A DNA stretch of 64,000 nucleotides from Deltaproteobacteria bacterium HGW-Deltaproteobacteria-15 (GTDB lineage: Bacteria; Desulfobacterota; DSM-4660; Desulfatiglandales; HGW-15), in the NCBI GenBank assembly GCA_002840535.1, contig PHBH01000021.1, forward strand, positions 23,499 to 87,498. Reading direction: 5' to 3'. The notes beneath the pieces are model-generated. The model was given only the letters and a program-made list of their open reading frames with translations, did no database searches and was not told the DNA's origin. Positions 40,523-50,271 of the stretch are shown here, in pieces (the first letter of the stretch is position 1; each line of letters starts with the position of its first letter). The position numbers and the translations under genes were made by a program.

Positions 40523-40735
40523 GGGGATCCCCTTTTTTCCTATCAAAAGCTGACGTTGTATAGCATCGGATGACCGTCTATTTGCTCTCAAAGCGCCAGA
40601 AAAATAGCGTAAGTATTAATAAAATTAGTCATGTTAACCGATGTCATCAAGGTTGTAAAGTATTTTTCGTACGGGCGAGTTTTCCCTGCTCCACTGCAAC
40701 GAAGGGATAAGCTCCCATATCGTAGACGGTCAAGA

Positions 40736-40775
40736 AAAAGAGCGCTCCGGGAAAGGTCCTCGGGCGCTCTTTGTT
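40736..40775. terminator. bidirectional hairpin in gene-free region
   Basis: AAAGAGCGC and GCGCTCTTT form a 9-bp outer stem around an imperfect inner stem, followed on the plus strand by GTTT and on the minus strand by TTTC. The surrounding 40523-41020 stretch carries no recognisable gene or RNA. Confidence 0.55.
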
Positions 40776-41020
40776 TGGCGGAAATAAATCTGGGGAGCTA
40801 CAATCGGGCGCAATATATGGGTTAAGGTCTTATTGGATTCGCCTTACAGGGGCGCCTGGTAGTCTCCCCATATGGAAAGAGTAGGAAACAAACCCGTCAA
40901 AGTCAACACATATGGTTGAGGAAAATAAAGCGTTGAGATCCGAAGAAGTCGGAGTCTGATTGAACAAAGGCCGGAACAATATCACCAGATAAGATCAAGA
41001 CCTTGTGCTCCGCACGGTGC

Positions 41021-41284
41021 CGGGTCTTTTTTTCCAGGGGCATAGGCAAAGGAATGCCGGCGATTATTCTTACGGCAGCTCAGGGCATCGTTTTCCTGTT
41101 GATCCCTTTCCTGATCCTGCCACGCTACCTCGGTTTAACCGGATTTTGGCTCGCCTTCCCTGTGGCAGACGCTATGGCCCTGCTTTTCGGCCAGCTCTGG
41201 ATGAACAGCGAGCTCCGCCGGCAGGGGATAAACTTCTTCTGGTGGAAAACCAAGACTGCCATGAAAAGGCGTGAAGGACCTTAA
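41021..41284 (+). pseudogene. C-terminal remnant of a MATE-family efflux transporter
   Basis: FSRGIGKGMPAIILTAAQGIVFLLIP and RYLGLTGFWLAFPVADAMALLFG (quoted in pieces) match the last two helices of NorM/MATE antiporters, roughly 85 residues; full-length members have about 450. Nothing upstream (40523-41020) continues the protein. The gene is a decayed 3' end. Confidence 0.6.
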
Positions 41285-41364
41285 TAGCGATTAGTCGAGA
41301 CGCTTCAACTCGCTTCCTTCACCCGTCGTCATGATGTGTGGCGTCGTCCTGCATCTTGCGTCCT

Positions 41365-41757
41365 CTATAGCGGCCACTCGCCCCTTTCTTTCAAAACCTC
41401 GCGGTAAGTCTCCAGTGCCTCGTTCACCGCAGGCATGCCTGCGTAGGTACCGAGCTGGAGGAAGACCTCTGTGAGTTTTTTTCGGTCGCACCCTACATTC
41501 AATGCCGCATTTACGTGCAGCTTGAGTTCTCCTCGGGCCCTGAGCGCGGCGAGCATGGCGCAGGCGGCCATCTGCCTCTCCTGCAGGGTCAGCACTGTTC
41601 TGGAGTAGAGGTTCCCTGTTATAAACATGGAAAAATCATTGGCCAGATCCCTGTCGAATTCCTTCCACAGGAGATATGGGGGATCCATTTTGATCCCGCC
41701 TCGGAAGAGCCTGGCTGCGGTCTCCTGGGTTTTTTTCTTTCGCTCCTCTTCATTCAT
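41365..41757 (-). CDS. carboxymuconolactone decarboxylase/AhpD-fold protein
   Basis: A 130-residue helical protein of the CMD family. It has the family order LTLQERQMAACAMLAALRARGELKLHVNAALNVGCDRKKLTEVFLQLGTYAGMPA (quoted in pieces: ALRARGELKLHVNAAL, YAGMPAVNEALET). The AhpD CxxC redox pair is absent; a single cysteine sits in NVGC. Members act as decarboxylases or peroxidase-like proteins. ATG 41757 follows GGAGGAACGCGCA. The substrate is unknown. Confidence 0.8.
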   Translation of the reverse strand: MNEEERKKKTQETAARLFRGGIKMDPPYLLWKEFDRDLANDFSMFITGNLYSRTVLTLQERQMAACAMLAALRARGELKLHVNAALNVGCDRKKLTEVFLQLGTYAGMPAVNEALETYREVLKERGEWPL

Positions 41758-41924
41758 TGCGCGTTCCTCCATCGAAATTTTTTCAATATAGGGCAGTCGA
41801 ATCATTTCGGTCAATCACCGATTCAGATTGCCTGATCGGGGAATTACAGGAACTCCCCCATTTCGTCTTAGAAGGAAATAAATATGTTGGATGACGGGTT
41901 TATCACAAAGAAAAGGAGTCCACC

Positions 41925-42362
41925 ATGCCTGACAATCAGGAACTTGAGGCGCTCGGATACAAACCGGTCTACCGCTCAGACAAGTTTGAAATCTGGTACA
42001 GAGAGGACAGCCAAAGGGTCTATATCAATCTTCTTCATCCCGTAACCGCGGAAGATGTCGCGTTGGCCGTACAGAAAACGCAACCGCTGGATCTCCCGCT
42101 CATGGACCTCATCACCGATCATTCGTTTATGCCGCGCACCGATCTCGTGCAGGATGAGGATTTATCGGTTTGCCTTGACGAGTTCTTCGACAGGTTCAAC
42201 GTCAGAAATATTGTGAGGATCTGCAACGCCAGGATGAACTGCGATATCTGCGTTCCTCTCGATACCAGGCTCTCGGCCGAAGAAAAGGGCAAGATCCAAG
42301 GCAGGGTCAACACCTTCACTGACGCCAACAGGCTGCTTGATCATCAGCATGGGGTTCCCTAG
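41925..42362 (+). CDS. uncharacterised soluble protein
   Basis: A 145-residue protein of unknown function starting MPDNQELEALGYKPV behind AAAAGGAGTCCACC. Mixed alpha/beta composition, an acidic surface, and a cysteine pair in RMNCDICVPLD. No signal peptide. It stands alone between the CMD-fold gene (divergent) and a lipoprotein gene. No family is recognised. Confidence 0.65.
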   Translation: MPDNQELEALGYKPVYRSDKFEIWYREDSQRVYINLLHPVTAEDVALAVQKTQPLDLPLMDLITDHSFMPRTDLVQDEDLSVCLDEFFDRFNVRNIVRICNARMNCDICVPLDTRLSAEEKGKIQGRVNTFTDANRLLDHQHGVP

Positions 42363-42374
42363 GAACAGCAAAAG

Positions 42375-42400
42375 GTAAGCAGTAGGCAGTGAGCAGTCCC
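42375..42400. repeat. heptad repeat (AGTAAGC family)
   Basis: GTAAGCAGTAGGCAGTGAGC: three 7-bp units of the same family as the arrays at 11164-11367, here as a single arm downstream of the 41925 gene. Confidence 0.6.
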
Positions 42401-42501
42401 CGCGAAACCATGGGATCTCCAACTTCAGTTCGATAAGCAAAGGGAGAAACCTCCGGACAAGGTGACCGGCATCGCCACGGGCTGCGACGAGAGGGTAATT
42501 T

Positions 42502-42930
42502 ATGAAAATGTCAAGACCGGCAGAATGGCTGGTTGCAGCGCTCATCTGTTTGTCCGTGTCATCGTGTGCGGCAGGAAGCGTGAGAACCGCCTCTGACTGG
42601 GGCTATCCGCTTCAAAAGGTGTACAACACAGGAGAAGCGGACGTATGGGCGGCAGTGATCCAGACACTGCCGCAAATGGGGTTCATCATTCAATTCATGG
42701 ACAGGGAACTGGGGATCATCCGGGCAAGCGACGACATTCGAAGAGATGCCTATTCATTTTTTACCGGGACCACCTATTGGATGGAGGTGAGCATCAAGGA
42801 AGTCACTCCGGGGACCACCATGGTGTTTATCGAATATCCACAGATAAGACCTTTGCTCTATCAACAGGTCACCTGGGACCCTGAAGAGGATATCTTCGAA
42901 AACATCCAACTGCACATAGGGGCAAGGTGA
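42502..42930 (+). CDS. predicted lipoprotein
   Basis: A 142-residue exported lipoprotein: signal WLVAALICLSVSSC with lipobox VSSC (lipidated Cys 22). The mature domain (YNTGEADVWAAVIQTLPQMGFIIQFMDRELGIIRA, quoted in pieces) resembles small BamC-like or other domains that sample conformations of outer-membrane lipoproteins, but I cannot assign a family. It precedes a chemosensory operon by 350 bp. Confidence 0.65.
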   Translation: MKMSRPAEWLVAALICLSVSSCAAGSVRTASDWGYPLQKVYNTGEADVWAAVIQTLPQMGFIIQFMDRELGIIRASDDIRRDAYSFFTGTTYWMEVSIKEVTPGTTMVFIEYPQIRPLLYQQVTWDPEEDIFENIQLHIGAR

Positions 42931-43020
42931 CGGTCTCCGGGAATTGGAGCAAATGTCCCTTTAACAAGCCAAGTCTAAACCGCCGACCCTTGCTTTCCAG
43001 TGATGCTCAGGTGTGTTCCT

Positions 43021-43060
43021 GTTACGGAAGTGTAAGTTGACACTCTGTAACGATGTTACA
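43021..43060. promoter_or_regulatory. nested dyads, candidate enhancer-binding-protein site
   Basis: GTTAC...AGTGT and ACACT...GTAAC form one interrupted dyad (43021-43051); TGTAAC-GAT-GTTACA (43046-43060) is a second, perfect one. They share the TGTAAC half-site and lie about 90-130 bp upstream of the sigma-54-like promoter at 43147, the usual distance for an activator site. Confidence 0.45.
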
Positions 43061-43146
43061 CAGGTTTGCTCCTCCAAAGTTTTCCATCTCCATCCATCCT
43101 ATTGTTTATAAAGCTTAAATCCGCGTGATCCGACTAATGGGATCAG

Positions 43147-43162
43147 TGGCACGTAATTTGAT
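43147..43162 (+). promoter_or_regulatory. candidate sigma-54 promoter
   Basis: TGGCACGTAATTTGAT matches the -24/-12 consensus TGGCACG-N4-TTGCW, with GG at 43148-43149 and GA in place of GC at -12. Transcription would begin near 43173, about 110 bp before the sensor gene start. Confidence 0.5.
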
Positions 43163-43284
43163 ACGGAAACAATCGGGTAACACTGGAGGCGCGTGTGCAA
43201 ATGGTAATGCTCAAACTCGATCAGTGTAAACCGCTTATTTCAGGGGTGTACAAGGTCCAAAAACATCACACAGGGAGGTTCGGT

Positions 43285-43845
43285 ATGAAAAAGGCATTCT
43301 TGGTGGTAATTGCAGGATTGTTTCTGGTAACAGGCGGACCGGCGTTTGCCGCGGAAAAGGCCCCTCAAAAGGTTGTAGATCTCGCCAATTCCAGCCTGGT
43401 CAAGCTGGGCTCGGACCCTGTCATCGTCCAGGCAGTGAAGCAGGAAAACAGTAAAGGCAAGACTCTGGCTCAGATCCAGGAAATGGATAAGAAATGGATG
43501 GCCACGGCAGGTATCGACGATTTGATGAAAGCCATAATGGATTCCGATTGCGGAAAACATATTAGAAACTTCCAGAAGAGCGAGCCTTACTATGCCGAAA
43601 TCTTTGTCATGGATAACCAGGGGGCCAATGTGGCCATGACTGACAAGACATCGGACTATTGGCAGGGAGATGAGGCCAAGTTCAAGGAATCCTACAAGGG
43701 AGGGGCTGGAGCGGTTCACATCGGCGACGTGAAATTTGACGACAGCACTCAGTCCTACCTGGTCCAGGTATCCGTCCCTGTAAAAGACGGGGATAAAGCG
43801 ATAGGCGCCATCACCATCGGAGTGGATGTGGATAAGCTGAAATAG
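43285..43845 (+). CDS. periplasmic Cache/PDC-type sensor-domain protein
   Basis: A 186-residue exported protein: signal peptide [22 protein letters not shown]. The mature part is a single PDC-like domain: [36 protein letters not shown] then [26 protein letters not shown] (quoted in pieces), the same fold used as a ligand-binding domain in chemoreceptors. ATG 43285 has GGGAGGTTCGGT upstream. A chemoreceptor gene follows 16 bp later, so it may act as a periplasmic binding partner of that receptor. Confidence 0.8.
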   Translation: MKKAFLVVIAGLFLVTGGPAFAAEKAPQKVVDLANSSLVKLGSDPVIVQAVKQENSKGKTLAQIQEMDKKWMATAGIDDLMKAIMDSDCGKHIRNFQKSEPYYAEIFVMDNQGANVAMTDKTSDYWQGDEAKFKESYKGGAGAVHIGDVKFDDSTQSYLVQVSVPVKDGDKAIGAITIGVDVDKLK

Positions 43846-43861
43846 TAAGGAGAGTGCTGAC

Positions 43862-45508
43862 ATGAAATCGCCCAGAAATACGACAGTAGGCACCAAGCTG
43901 GTCTTTGGGTTCTCCACCATGATTGTATTCATGGCGATCATCGGGTATTTCGGGTTCTCAAGCATAGGGAGAATCCATGGGAGTCTCACTCAGATTTTTT
44001 CCGTAAACCTTCCGAGTATCGATTATCTCGCAGAGGCGGATCGGGACCTGCAACGCGCACTGGTGGCGGAACGTTCCATGATCTTTGCGAACTCCCAATC
44101 CGACGAGTTCAAGAGTCTGGTGAAAGAATACGAGGAAAACCTGAAGGAGGCCCGGCAAAGATGGGAAAAATACAGGGCTCTCGCTGCAACCGCCGAAGAA
44201 AAAGCGATCATCCAAAGGTATGAGAAGGCAAACGAGGAGTGGAAGGCGGTGTCCGGGAGGATCGTAGCCGGCCGGGTTGCCGATACAAGGGAAGGCCGCA
44301 GGGAAGCACTGGATCTCAGCCTTGGGATGGCCAAGCAGAAATTCGAAGAGATGAGAAAACACCTGAGCCAGTTGACCGATCTGACCCTCAAGCTCGCAGC
44401 AGCAGGCGAAAAAGATGCAACCAAAACGTACCAGAGGACTGTCATTATCTTTCTGAGCGTCCTCGGGACCGGACTTGTAATAGGTATCCTTCTTATGTGG
44501 TCCATTGGCCGCGGCGTAACCAGGCCCCTCAGGGCGATCATCGAGGGGCTTTCTTCCGCCTCCGATCAAGTCTCTTCTGCGGCGTCGCAGGTTTCCTCTG
44601 CGAGCCAGTCCCTGGCGGAGGGTTCTTCGGAGCAGGCAGCCTCCATTGAGGAGACCTCCTCCTCACTGGAGGAAATGTCCTCGATGACCAGGCAGAACGC
44701 GGACAATGCCGACCAGGCCAAAGTCCAGATGCGGGAGGCCAGAGAGACTGTCTCCAAGGTAAACAAACACATGGGGGACATGGCAGCGGCGATTGCTGAG
44801 ATCAGCAAATCGAGCGAGGAGACCGGAAAAATCATCAAAACCATCGACGAGATCGCCTTCCAGACAAACCTGCTGGCCCTCAATGCGGCGGTGGAGGCGG
44901 CAAGGGCTGGAGAAGCGGGGGCCGGTTTCGCGGTCGTGGCAAATGAAGTTCGGAATCTTGCCATGCGGGCGGCTGAAGCAGCCAAGAGCACGGCAGATCT
45001 CATCGAAAGCACCATCAAGGCAGTGAAAAGCGGGAACGAAATCACCCAGGCCACACAGACCGCGTTCAAAGAGAACATGACCATTTCGGGCAAGGTCGGA
45101 GATCTGGTTGACGAGATCGCAGCAGCGTCCAATGAACAGTCACAGGGGATAGACCAGGTGAACAAGGCTGTTGCCGAAATGGATAAGGTAGTGCAGCAGG
45201 CGGCGGCTAATGCCGAGGAGTCGGCCAGTGCCGCAGAAGAGATGAATGCCCAAGCCCTGCAGATGAAACAATTTGTGAACAAACTGGTGTCGCTGGTAGG
45301 AGGGGGTTCCGACAGGATCGGGGCAGAAGCTTCGGTCCAGGACCATCCTGTCCATGTACTTACCCGCCAAAGCCTCCCTGTCAAAAAAGGGAAGGGCGCG
45401 ACAATCAGCAGAGAGCTCGTACCCCAGAGGGCCGACTTGGCTCATCGGAGGGAGGCGACCCCCAGAGATGTTATCCCACTGGACGAAGAGACTTTTAAGG
45501 ACTTCTAA
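43862..45508 (+). CDS. methyl-accepting chemotaxis protein
   Basis: A 548-residue transmembrane chemoreceptor: first membrane helix near residues 10-30, a periplasmic four-helix-bundle sensory domain (residues about 35-190), a second helix ([20 protein letters not shown], about 194-213), a short HAMP-like linker and a signalling coiled coil with the hairpin-tip motif [38 protein letters not shown] (quoted in pieces). Downstream is a basic cytoplasmic tail ending DEETFKDF. The preceding exported PDC protein is 16 bp away and probably co-transcribed from the sigma-54-like promoter. Confidence 0.93.
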   Translation: MKSPRNTTVGTKLVFGFSTMIVFMAIIGYFGFSSIGRIHGSLTQIFSVNLPSIDYLAEADRDLQRALVAERSMIFANSQSDEFKSLVKEYEENLKEARQRWEKYRALAATAEEKAIIQRYEKANEEWKAVSGRIVAGRVADTREGRREALDLSLGMAKQKFEEMRKHLSQLTDLTLKLAAAGEKDATKTYQRTVIIFLSVLGTGLVIGILLMWSIGRGVTRPLRAIIEGLSSASDQVSSAASQVSSASQSLAEGSSEQAASIEETSSSLEEMSSMTRQNADNADQAKVQMREARETVSKVNKHMGDMAAAIAEISKSSEETGKIIKTIDEIAFQTNLLALNAAVEAARAGEAGAGFAVVANEVRNLAMRAAEAAKSTADLIESTIKAVKSGNEITQATQTAFKENMTISGKVGDLVDEIAAASNEQSQGIDQVNKAVAEMDKVVQQAAANAEESASAAEEMNAQALQMKQFVNKLVSLVGGGSDRIGAEASVQDHPVHVLTRQSLPVKKGKGATISRELVPQRADLAHRREATPRDVIPLDEETFKDF

Positions 45509-45556
45509 TCCCGACGGGCAGGGTTTCCTGCCTGTAGGACAGCGCGACAGCAGCGA

Positions 45557-45931
45557 TCAGGCAGCCCCGGCGGAATAGCGAATTAGAAAACCTTCCAGCC
45601 GGGCTGCTTGCGGCTGGGTCAGGCTGCCGAATTTCACTCCGCAGCGGTTCAATTTGAAGTTGTTCCCAACCCTGTCCTTCAATTCGATGTCCGATACGGT
45701 TTGGAAGGGCACTTTCTCGAGCGAAAAGCTTGCATCCCTGGTGACGATCTCCAACTCCGAGATCCCTTCCATGGATTCCAGTGCAGGCACATAACGGAAT
45801 GAAAGCCCCCCAATGGCTATGTCCAGGATATGCCAGAGCCTTCTTCCCGATGAGGTGAGGCAGACAAAGGCGCCGTCGCCCACCGGGAATCTCTTCGATT
45901 GGCGCCTCTCCTGAGAGGTATCGCTTCCCAT
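45557..45931 (-). CDS. PilZ domain protein
   Basis: A 124-residue single PilZ domain: the basic RxxxR-like start ERRQSKRFPV (residues 8-17), then DIAIGGLSF (the D/NxSxxG position, here with Ala-Ile at the serine) and CGVKFGSLTQPQAARLEGFLI near the end. PilZ domains bind cyclic di-GMP, but the altered second motif may weaken binding. It is convergent with the chemoreceptor gene. Confidence 0.75.
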   Translation of the reverse strand: MGSDTSQERRQSKRFPVGDGAFVCLTSSGRRLWHILDIAIGGLSFRYVPALESMEGISELEIVTRDASFSLEKVPFQTVSDIELKDRVGNNFKLNRCGVKFGSLTQPQAARLEGFLIRYSAGAA

Positions 45932-46085
45932 TCCATTTTCTCCACAATGTTGTCCTCTTTGTGCATCTGCAAATTCCAGGCCATAGATCCGGTTTGAAAA
46001 TTACAGTATGGACTGTATGGAGGAAATGTTCCTGAGCAGTATACAGTTGGTTGAAACGATCTTCCTTGGGAAGGGCGCCGGCAAT

Positions 46086-49067
46086 ATGGAAAAAATAGAC
46101 CTTGAATCCAGAATCAGGGCGCGAGGAAGGCAGTTCTACGCCCACGCCAGGGGAAATGCACCGGTCATACTGCACAAAGGCTGGTGGATGGGCAAGCTTT
46201 TGAACTGGTGCATGCAGAATGAGGAATTCAAGGTTCGGCTTTTTCGGTTTGTTGACGTCTTTCCCCTTTTGAACACCACAGCATCACTCAACAGGCACAT
46301 CGAAGAATATTTCGGGGATACCGTCCCGGTTTTTCCTTCGCTGCTCAAATGGGGAGTGAAGGGGAGGGGTGCGAGCGGGGCGGCCACAGGCAAACTCCTT
46401 GCCCAAGCCATGCGCATGAGCATCGAGAGCATGGCCAGGCAATTCATCATTGGTGAAGAAAGGGGGGAAGCCCTCCGAAATCTCAGAAAACTCCGTAAGG
46501 GCAATTTTGCCTTCACTGTGGATATCCTGGGAGAGGCTGCTGTCAGCGAGACGGAAGCGGAATTCTATCTTCAGCGCTACCTGGACCTGCTTGCCGATCT
46601 GGATCAGGAGGCAAGGTCGTGGGAAGGTCTGGGCAATGGAGATCCGGATCTGGATTGGGGGTATGCGCCCAAGGTGCAGGTTTCCATAAAGCCCACCGGC
46701 CTCTATTCCCAGGTCTCACCCCTCGATTTCGAGGGATCCGTCCAAGTCCTATGCGCAAGGTTCGAGCCTATCCTGAACAAGGCCGCCCGAATCGGAGCCC
46801 ATGTGCACATGGACATGGAACAGTACAGGACAAAGGCGATTACCATCGAGGTGTACAAGAGGTTGCTCTCCGCAAGACCGATGGAAACCCCTCGACTGGG
46901 TCTGGTGTTGCAGAGTTACCTTAGAGACACCGACCAGGACCTGGCCGATCTCCTCCGGTGGTCAAGGGAAAACACTCTTCCGCTGTCCATCCGCCTTGTA
47001 AAGGGCGCCTACTGGGATTACGAGACGATCCTTGCGGCGCAGCACGGCTGGGTTCCCCCTGTCTACCGGCATAAAGCCGAGACCGATGCCGCCTTTGAGC
47101 GATTGGCCGGAAAAATTCTGGAGAATCATGATCTCTGCTATCTTGCGTGCGGCTCTCACAACATCCGAAGCATCTCGGCGGTCCTGGAGACTGCGCGCGC
47201 TCTTCATGTTCCGGATGACCGCTTCGAGTTTCAAACGCTCTATGGCATGGCCGAGCCGGTCAGAAAAGGGCTTCGAAAGTCAGGGCTGCGTATTCGTGTC
47301 TACTGCCCCTTTGGTGAACTGCTGCCCGGCATGGCCTACCTGGTGCGGAGGCTGCTCGAAAACACCTCCAATGAATCCTTCTTAAGGCGGAGCTTTGTTG
47401 AAAAGATGGATATCGAAAGACTTCTCGAAAACCCCGCGTCAAAGGTTCCGGCCGGCGTGTCAAAGAAACAGCCGTATTCAGAGGCCGACCCGTTGGAATT
47501 CAGGAACGAGCCCCAGGCCGATTTCACGCTGCCGGAGGTGAGAAGCGCGTTCAGGAAGGCGCTTGAAGAGGTGCGGCTGGAACTTGGCAGGGCCTATCCT
47601 CTCCTGATCGGCGGCAAGGAGATCAGTTCCCCTGACAAGCTGGAATCGGTCAACCCGGCCAAACCCTCGGAAGTGGTGGGATGGGTCTGCCAGTCGGAGC
47701 CTGCTGACATCGATTCCGCAATCGCAGCGGCCCGGACGGCTTATCCCGGGTGGCGCGATACCCCGGCTGGGGAACGGGCGCGGTTTCTCTTCAGGGCCGC
47801 TGACCTGGCGCGGAAGCGCATCTATCGGCTATCCGCATGGCAGGTCTTTGAGGTCGGCAAACAGTGGGACCAGGCGTATGCCGACCTGACGGAGACAATC
47901 GATTTTCTGGAGTACTACGGAAAGACAATGATCGCCCTTTCCGGGCCAAAGAGGCTTCAACGGATACCTGGAGAGGTGAACCGGTATTTCTACGAATCCA
48001 AGGGCCTTGCTGCAGTGATTGCACCGTGGAATTTTCCTCTGGCAATCAGTTGCGGCATGTGCTCCGCGGCCATGGTAACAGGAAACTGTGTGCTCTACAA
48101 ACCCTCCGGCATCTCGTCCGTTGTGGGGTTCACCCTTGCAGAACTCTTCCGTGACGCGGGCGTTCCTCCGGGTGTGTTCAACTTCGTTCCAGGCCGAAGC
48201 AGCGTGATGGGCGACTATCTGGTTGACCATCCGGAAATCAGCATCATTGCATTCACCGGCTCTCTCCAGGTGGGTTTGCGCATCATCGATCGGGCAGGCA
48301 GAGTTCATCCCGGGCAGACGCAGGTAAAGAGGGTGATTGCCGAGATGGGCGGCAAGAATGCAATCATCATCGACGAAGATGCGGATCTGGATGAGGCCGT
48401 GATCCACGTTGTTCAATCGGCCTTTGGATTCCAGGGGCAGAAATGCTCCGCGTGCTCCCGGGTGATCGTATTGGAATCGATCTATGATCGCTTCGTGAAA
48501 AGGCTGGTTGAAGCGGCCGGATCCCTTCGGATCGGACCTGCGGAAGATCCTGCCAGTCAGGTGGGTCCTGTAGTTGAAAAGGGCGCCCAGGAGAGGATCC
48601 TGAAGTTCATAGACATTGGGCGCAGAGAAGGGACCCTGCTTCTGCTTCGTGAAGTGCCGAACGAGGGATACTATGCGCCTCCGGCCATCTTCGCTGACAT
48701 CCGGCGCGAGCATCGCCTTGCCCAGGAGGAGATCTTCGGTCCTGTGCTTTCGATAATGAAAGCGGGATCTTTCGACGAGGCTATCGAGATTGCCAATTCC
48801 ACCAGGTATGCTCTCACCGGCGGCGTGTTCAGCAGAAGCCCCCGAAACCTGGAACAGGCGAGCCGGGAATTCCGCGTGGGGAATCTTTACCTCAACAGGG
48901 GAATCACGGGGGCCCTCGTGGGACGCCAGCCTTTCGGCGGGTTCGGGCTTTCCGGGGTCGGATCAAAGGCCGGTGGACCGGACTATCTCCTGCAGTTCAT
49001 GAATCCCCGGTGTGTCACGGAAAACACCACACGCCGCGGGTTTGCGCCATCCGATGAAGAAACCTAG
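46086..49067 (+). CDS. putA: bifunctional proline dehydrogenase / glutamate-semialdehyde dehydrogenase
   Basis: A 993-residue bifunctional enzyme oxidising proline to glutamate. The N-terminal half is the FAD TIM-barrel proline dehydrogenase (VSIKPTGLYSQVSPLDFEG, RIGAHVHMDMEQYRTK, RLVKGAYWDYETI, RVYCPFGELLPGMAYLVRRLLENTSN, quoted in pieces). The C-terminal half is the aldehyde dehydrogenase with APWNFPLAIS, FTGSLQVGLRI, AEMGGKNAIII and the catalytic cysteine in FGFQGQKCSACSR. ATG 46086 (MEKIDLESR) fits family length; ATG 46008 would add 26 residues. No N-terminal DNA-binding domain, so it is not a PutA repressor type. Confidence 0.94.
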   Translation: MEKIDLESRIRARGRQFYAHARGNAPVILHKGWWMGKLLNWCMQNEEFKVRLFRFVDVFPLLNTTASLNRHIEEYFGDTVPVFPSLLKWGVKGRGASGAATGKLLAQAMRMSIESMARQFIIGEERGEALRNLRKLRKGNFAFTVDILGEAAVSETEAEFYLQRYLDLLADLDQEARSWEGLGNGDPDLDWGYAPKVQVSIKPTGLYSQVSPLDFEGSVQVLCARFEPILNKAARIGAHVHMDMEQYRTKAITIEVYKRLLSARPMETPRLGLVLQSYLRDTDQDLADLLRWSRENTLPLSIRLVKGAYWDYETILAAQHGWVPPVYRHKAETDAAFERLAGKILENHDLCYLACGSHNIRSISAVLETARALHVPDDRFEFQTLYGMAEPVRKGLRKSGLRIRVYCPFGELLPGMAYLVRRLLENTSNESFLRRSFVEKMDIERLLENPASKVPAGVSKKQPYSEADPLEFRNEPQADFTLPEVRSAFRKALEEVRLELGRAYPLLIGGKEISSPDKLESVNPAKPSEVVGWVCQSEPADIDSAIAAARTAYPGWRDTPAGERARFLFRAADLARKRIYRLSAWQVFEVGKQWDQAYADLTETIDFLEYYGKTMIALSGPKRLQRIPGEVNRYFYESKGLAAVIAPWNFPLAISCGMCSAAMVTGNCVLYKPSGISSVVGFTLAELFRDAGVPPGVFNFVPGRSSVMGDYLVDHPEISIIAFTGSLQVGLRIIDRAGRVHPGQTQVKRVIAEMGGKNAIIIDEDADLDEAVIHVVQSAFGFQGQKCSACSRVIVLESIYDRFVKRLVEAAGSLRIGPAEDPASQVGPVVEKGAQERILKFIDIGRREGTLLLLREVPNEGYYAPPAIFADIRREHRLAQEEIFGPVLSIMKAGSFDEAIEIANSTRYALTGGVFSRSPRNLEQASREFRVGNLYLNRGITGALVGRQPFGGFGLSGVGSKAGGPDYLLQFMNPRCVTENTTRRGFAPSDEET

Positions 49068-49453
49068 TGTTCTGCGTCGCTAATCCGCTTACAAATCCGG
49101 GCCCGGGGTAGTCTTCTCCGAAAAGGTCACGATTTCGTGGTCATTTCATGGACCGCCCCTATGATCTCATGAATTCCTGATGTTCGTGACGAAGGTCGGT
49201 GTCTTTGTTCAGCCATTATGTGGGCTGCTACCGCTCCGCTCGATATGGAAATGGGATAAAATCATTAAACAGCCCCATCTGGAGGACGAGACCTTTTCTC
49301 CGAAGACCACCCCGGACCCGGTCCAACGACTATCCTTCACCATCTGCAGAAAACATTCGTAAACGATTTAACGATTCAGGACACTGGCAGGTTGCCGAGA
49401 CCCGTGTTATATTCCCCGTCCTGTAACTTCGAGGAAAGGGCGAACCGTTCTCT
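49068..49453. other. gene-free region after putA
   Basis: A 386-bp region with no convincing gene or RNA; short open frames at 49180-49426 lack ribosome sites and protein-like composition. It presumably carries the putA 3' end and the promoter of the TauE-type gene. Confidence 0.35.
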
Positions 49454-50245
49454 TTGGCTGATTATCCCGATATGTTCTGGCTTCTCGCGATCGCTGCCGT
49501 GGTCCTGTTCGGCATTTCAAAGGCAGGTTTCGGCACCGGGGTGGGCATCCTGGCTACGCCTCTCCTCACCCTGGCAGTTCCCGCCGCCCAGGCAGTGGCC
49601 ATCCTCCTGCCTCTTCTCATTCTCACGGACCTGTTCAGCATGTACCACTATCGGCTGAGATTTCACAGGCAAAGCATCTTGCTGCTGCTTCCGGCGGCAA
49701 TCGTGGGCATCGCGGCAGGATCACTATTTTTCGGATATTTCAGGGCCAATGAGAGGTTCCTACAGATCTCGATGGGTATCCTGGCCCTTTCATTCGTGCT
49801 GTTTCAGTTCTTCAGAACAGTCATTTTAGGCGCAGCAGAAGCACGGAAGCCCGGAGCTTTTGAGGGGTCTCTGCTGGGTGCCATGTCGGGCTTCATTTCA
49901 ACCATTGCTCACGCAGGGGGACCGCCCGTTTCCGTCTATCTTCTTCCCCAGAAACTTCCCCGCGACCTCTTCGTGGGCACCACCGTCATCTTTTTTGCCG
50001 CCGTGAACCTGGCCAAGCTTATCCCCTATTACCTCTTGGGGCTTTTCCGCACAATAGATCCGATCACACTGATCCTGCTTGCCCCCCTGACCTATGCCGG
50101 CGTGAAACTCGGAATTCGCCTCAATCGACGTTTTACCGATCTCTGGTTCAACCGCGTTGTGTATGCCATACTCTTCGTAACCGGCATTCAGCTTGTTGTG
50201 GGGCAAAGCCTGATCACCCTTCTCTTCGGTCTTTTCCGGCTGTGA
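49454..50245 (+). CDS. TauE/SafE-family membrane transporter
   Basis: A 263-residue integral membrane protein with about eight helices. Family landmarks are the glycine-rich GISKAGFGTGVGILATPLL near the N-terminus and the repeat copy LLGAMSGFISTIAHAGGPPVSVYLL in the second half. Members export sulfite, sulfonates or related anions. TTG 49454 (AGGAAAGGG about 13 bp upstream) or ATG 49472 may be the start. It is convergent with the lipoprotein gene at 50272. The substrate is unknown. Confidence 0.82.
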   Translation: MADYPDMFWLLAIAAVVLFGISKAGFGTGVGILATPLLTLAVPAAQAVAILLPLLILTDLFSMYHYRLRFHRQSILLLLPAAIVGIAAGSLFFGYFRANERFLQISMGILALSFVLFQFFRTVILGAAEARKPGAFEGSLLGAMSGFISTIAHAGGPPVSVYLLPQKLPRDLFVGTTVIFFAAVNLAKLIPYYLLGLFRTIDPITLILLAPLTYAGVKLGIRLNRRFTDLWFNRVVYAILFVTGIQLVVGQSLITLLFGLFRL

Positions 50246-50271
50246 CTTCCCGTGATTCTTCGCTTTTCCCC

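Noticed and set aside
46008..46085. Longer putA start
   Set aside because: No ribosome site before ATG 46008, and the added 26 residues are not typical of the family.
49180..49426. Small plus-strand frames between putA and the TauE-type gene
   Set aside because: No ribosome site and arginine/proline-rich composition typical of non-coding GC-rich DNA.
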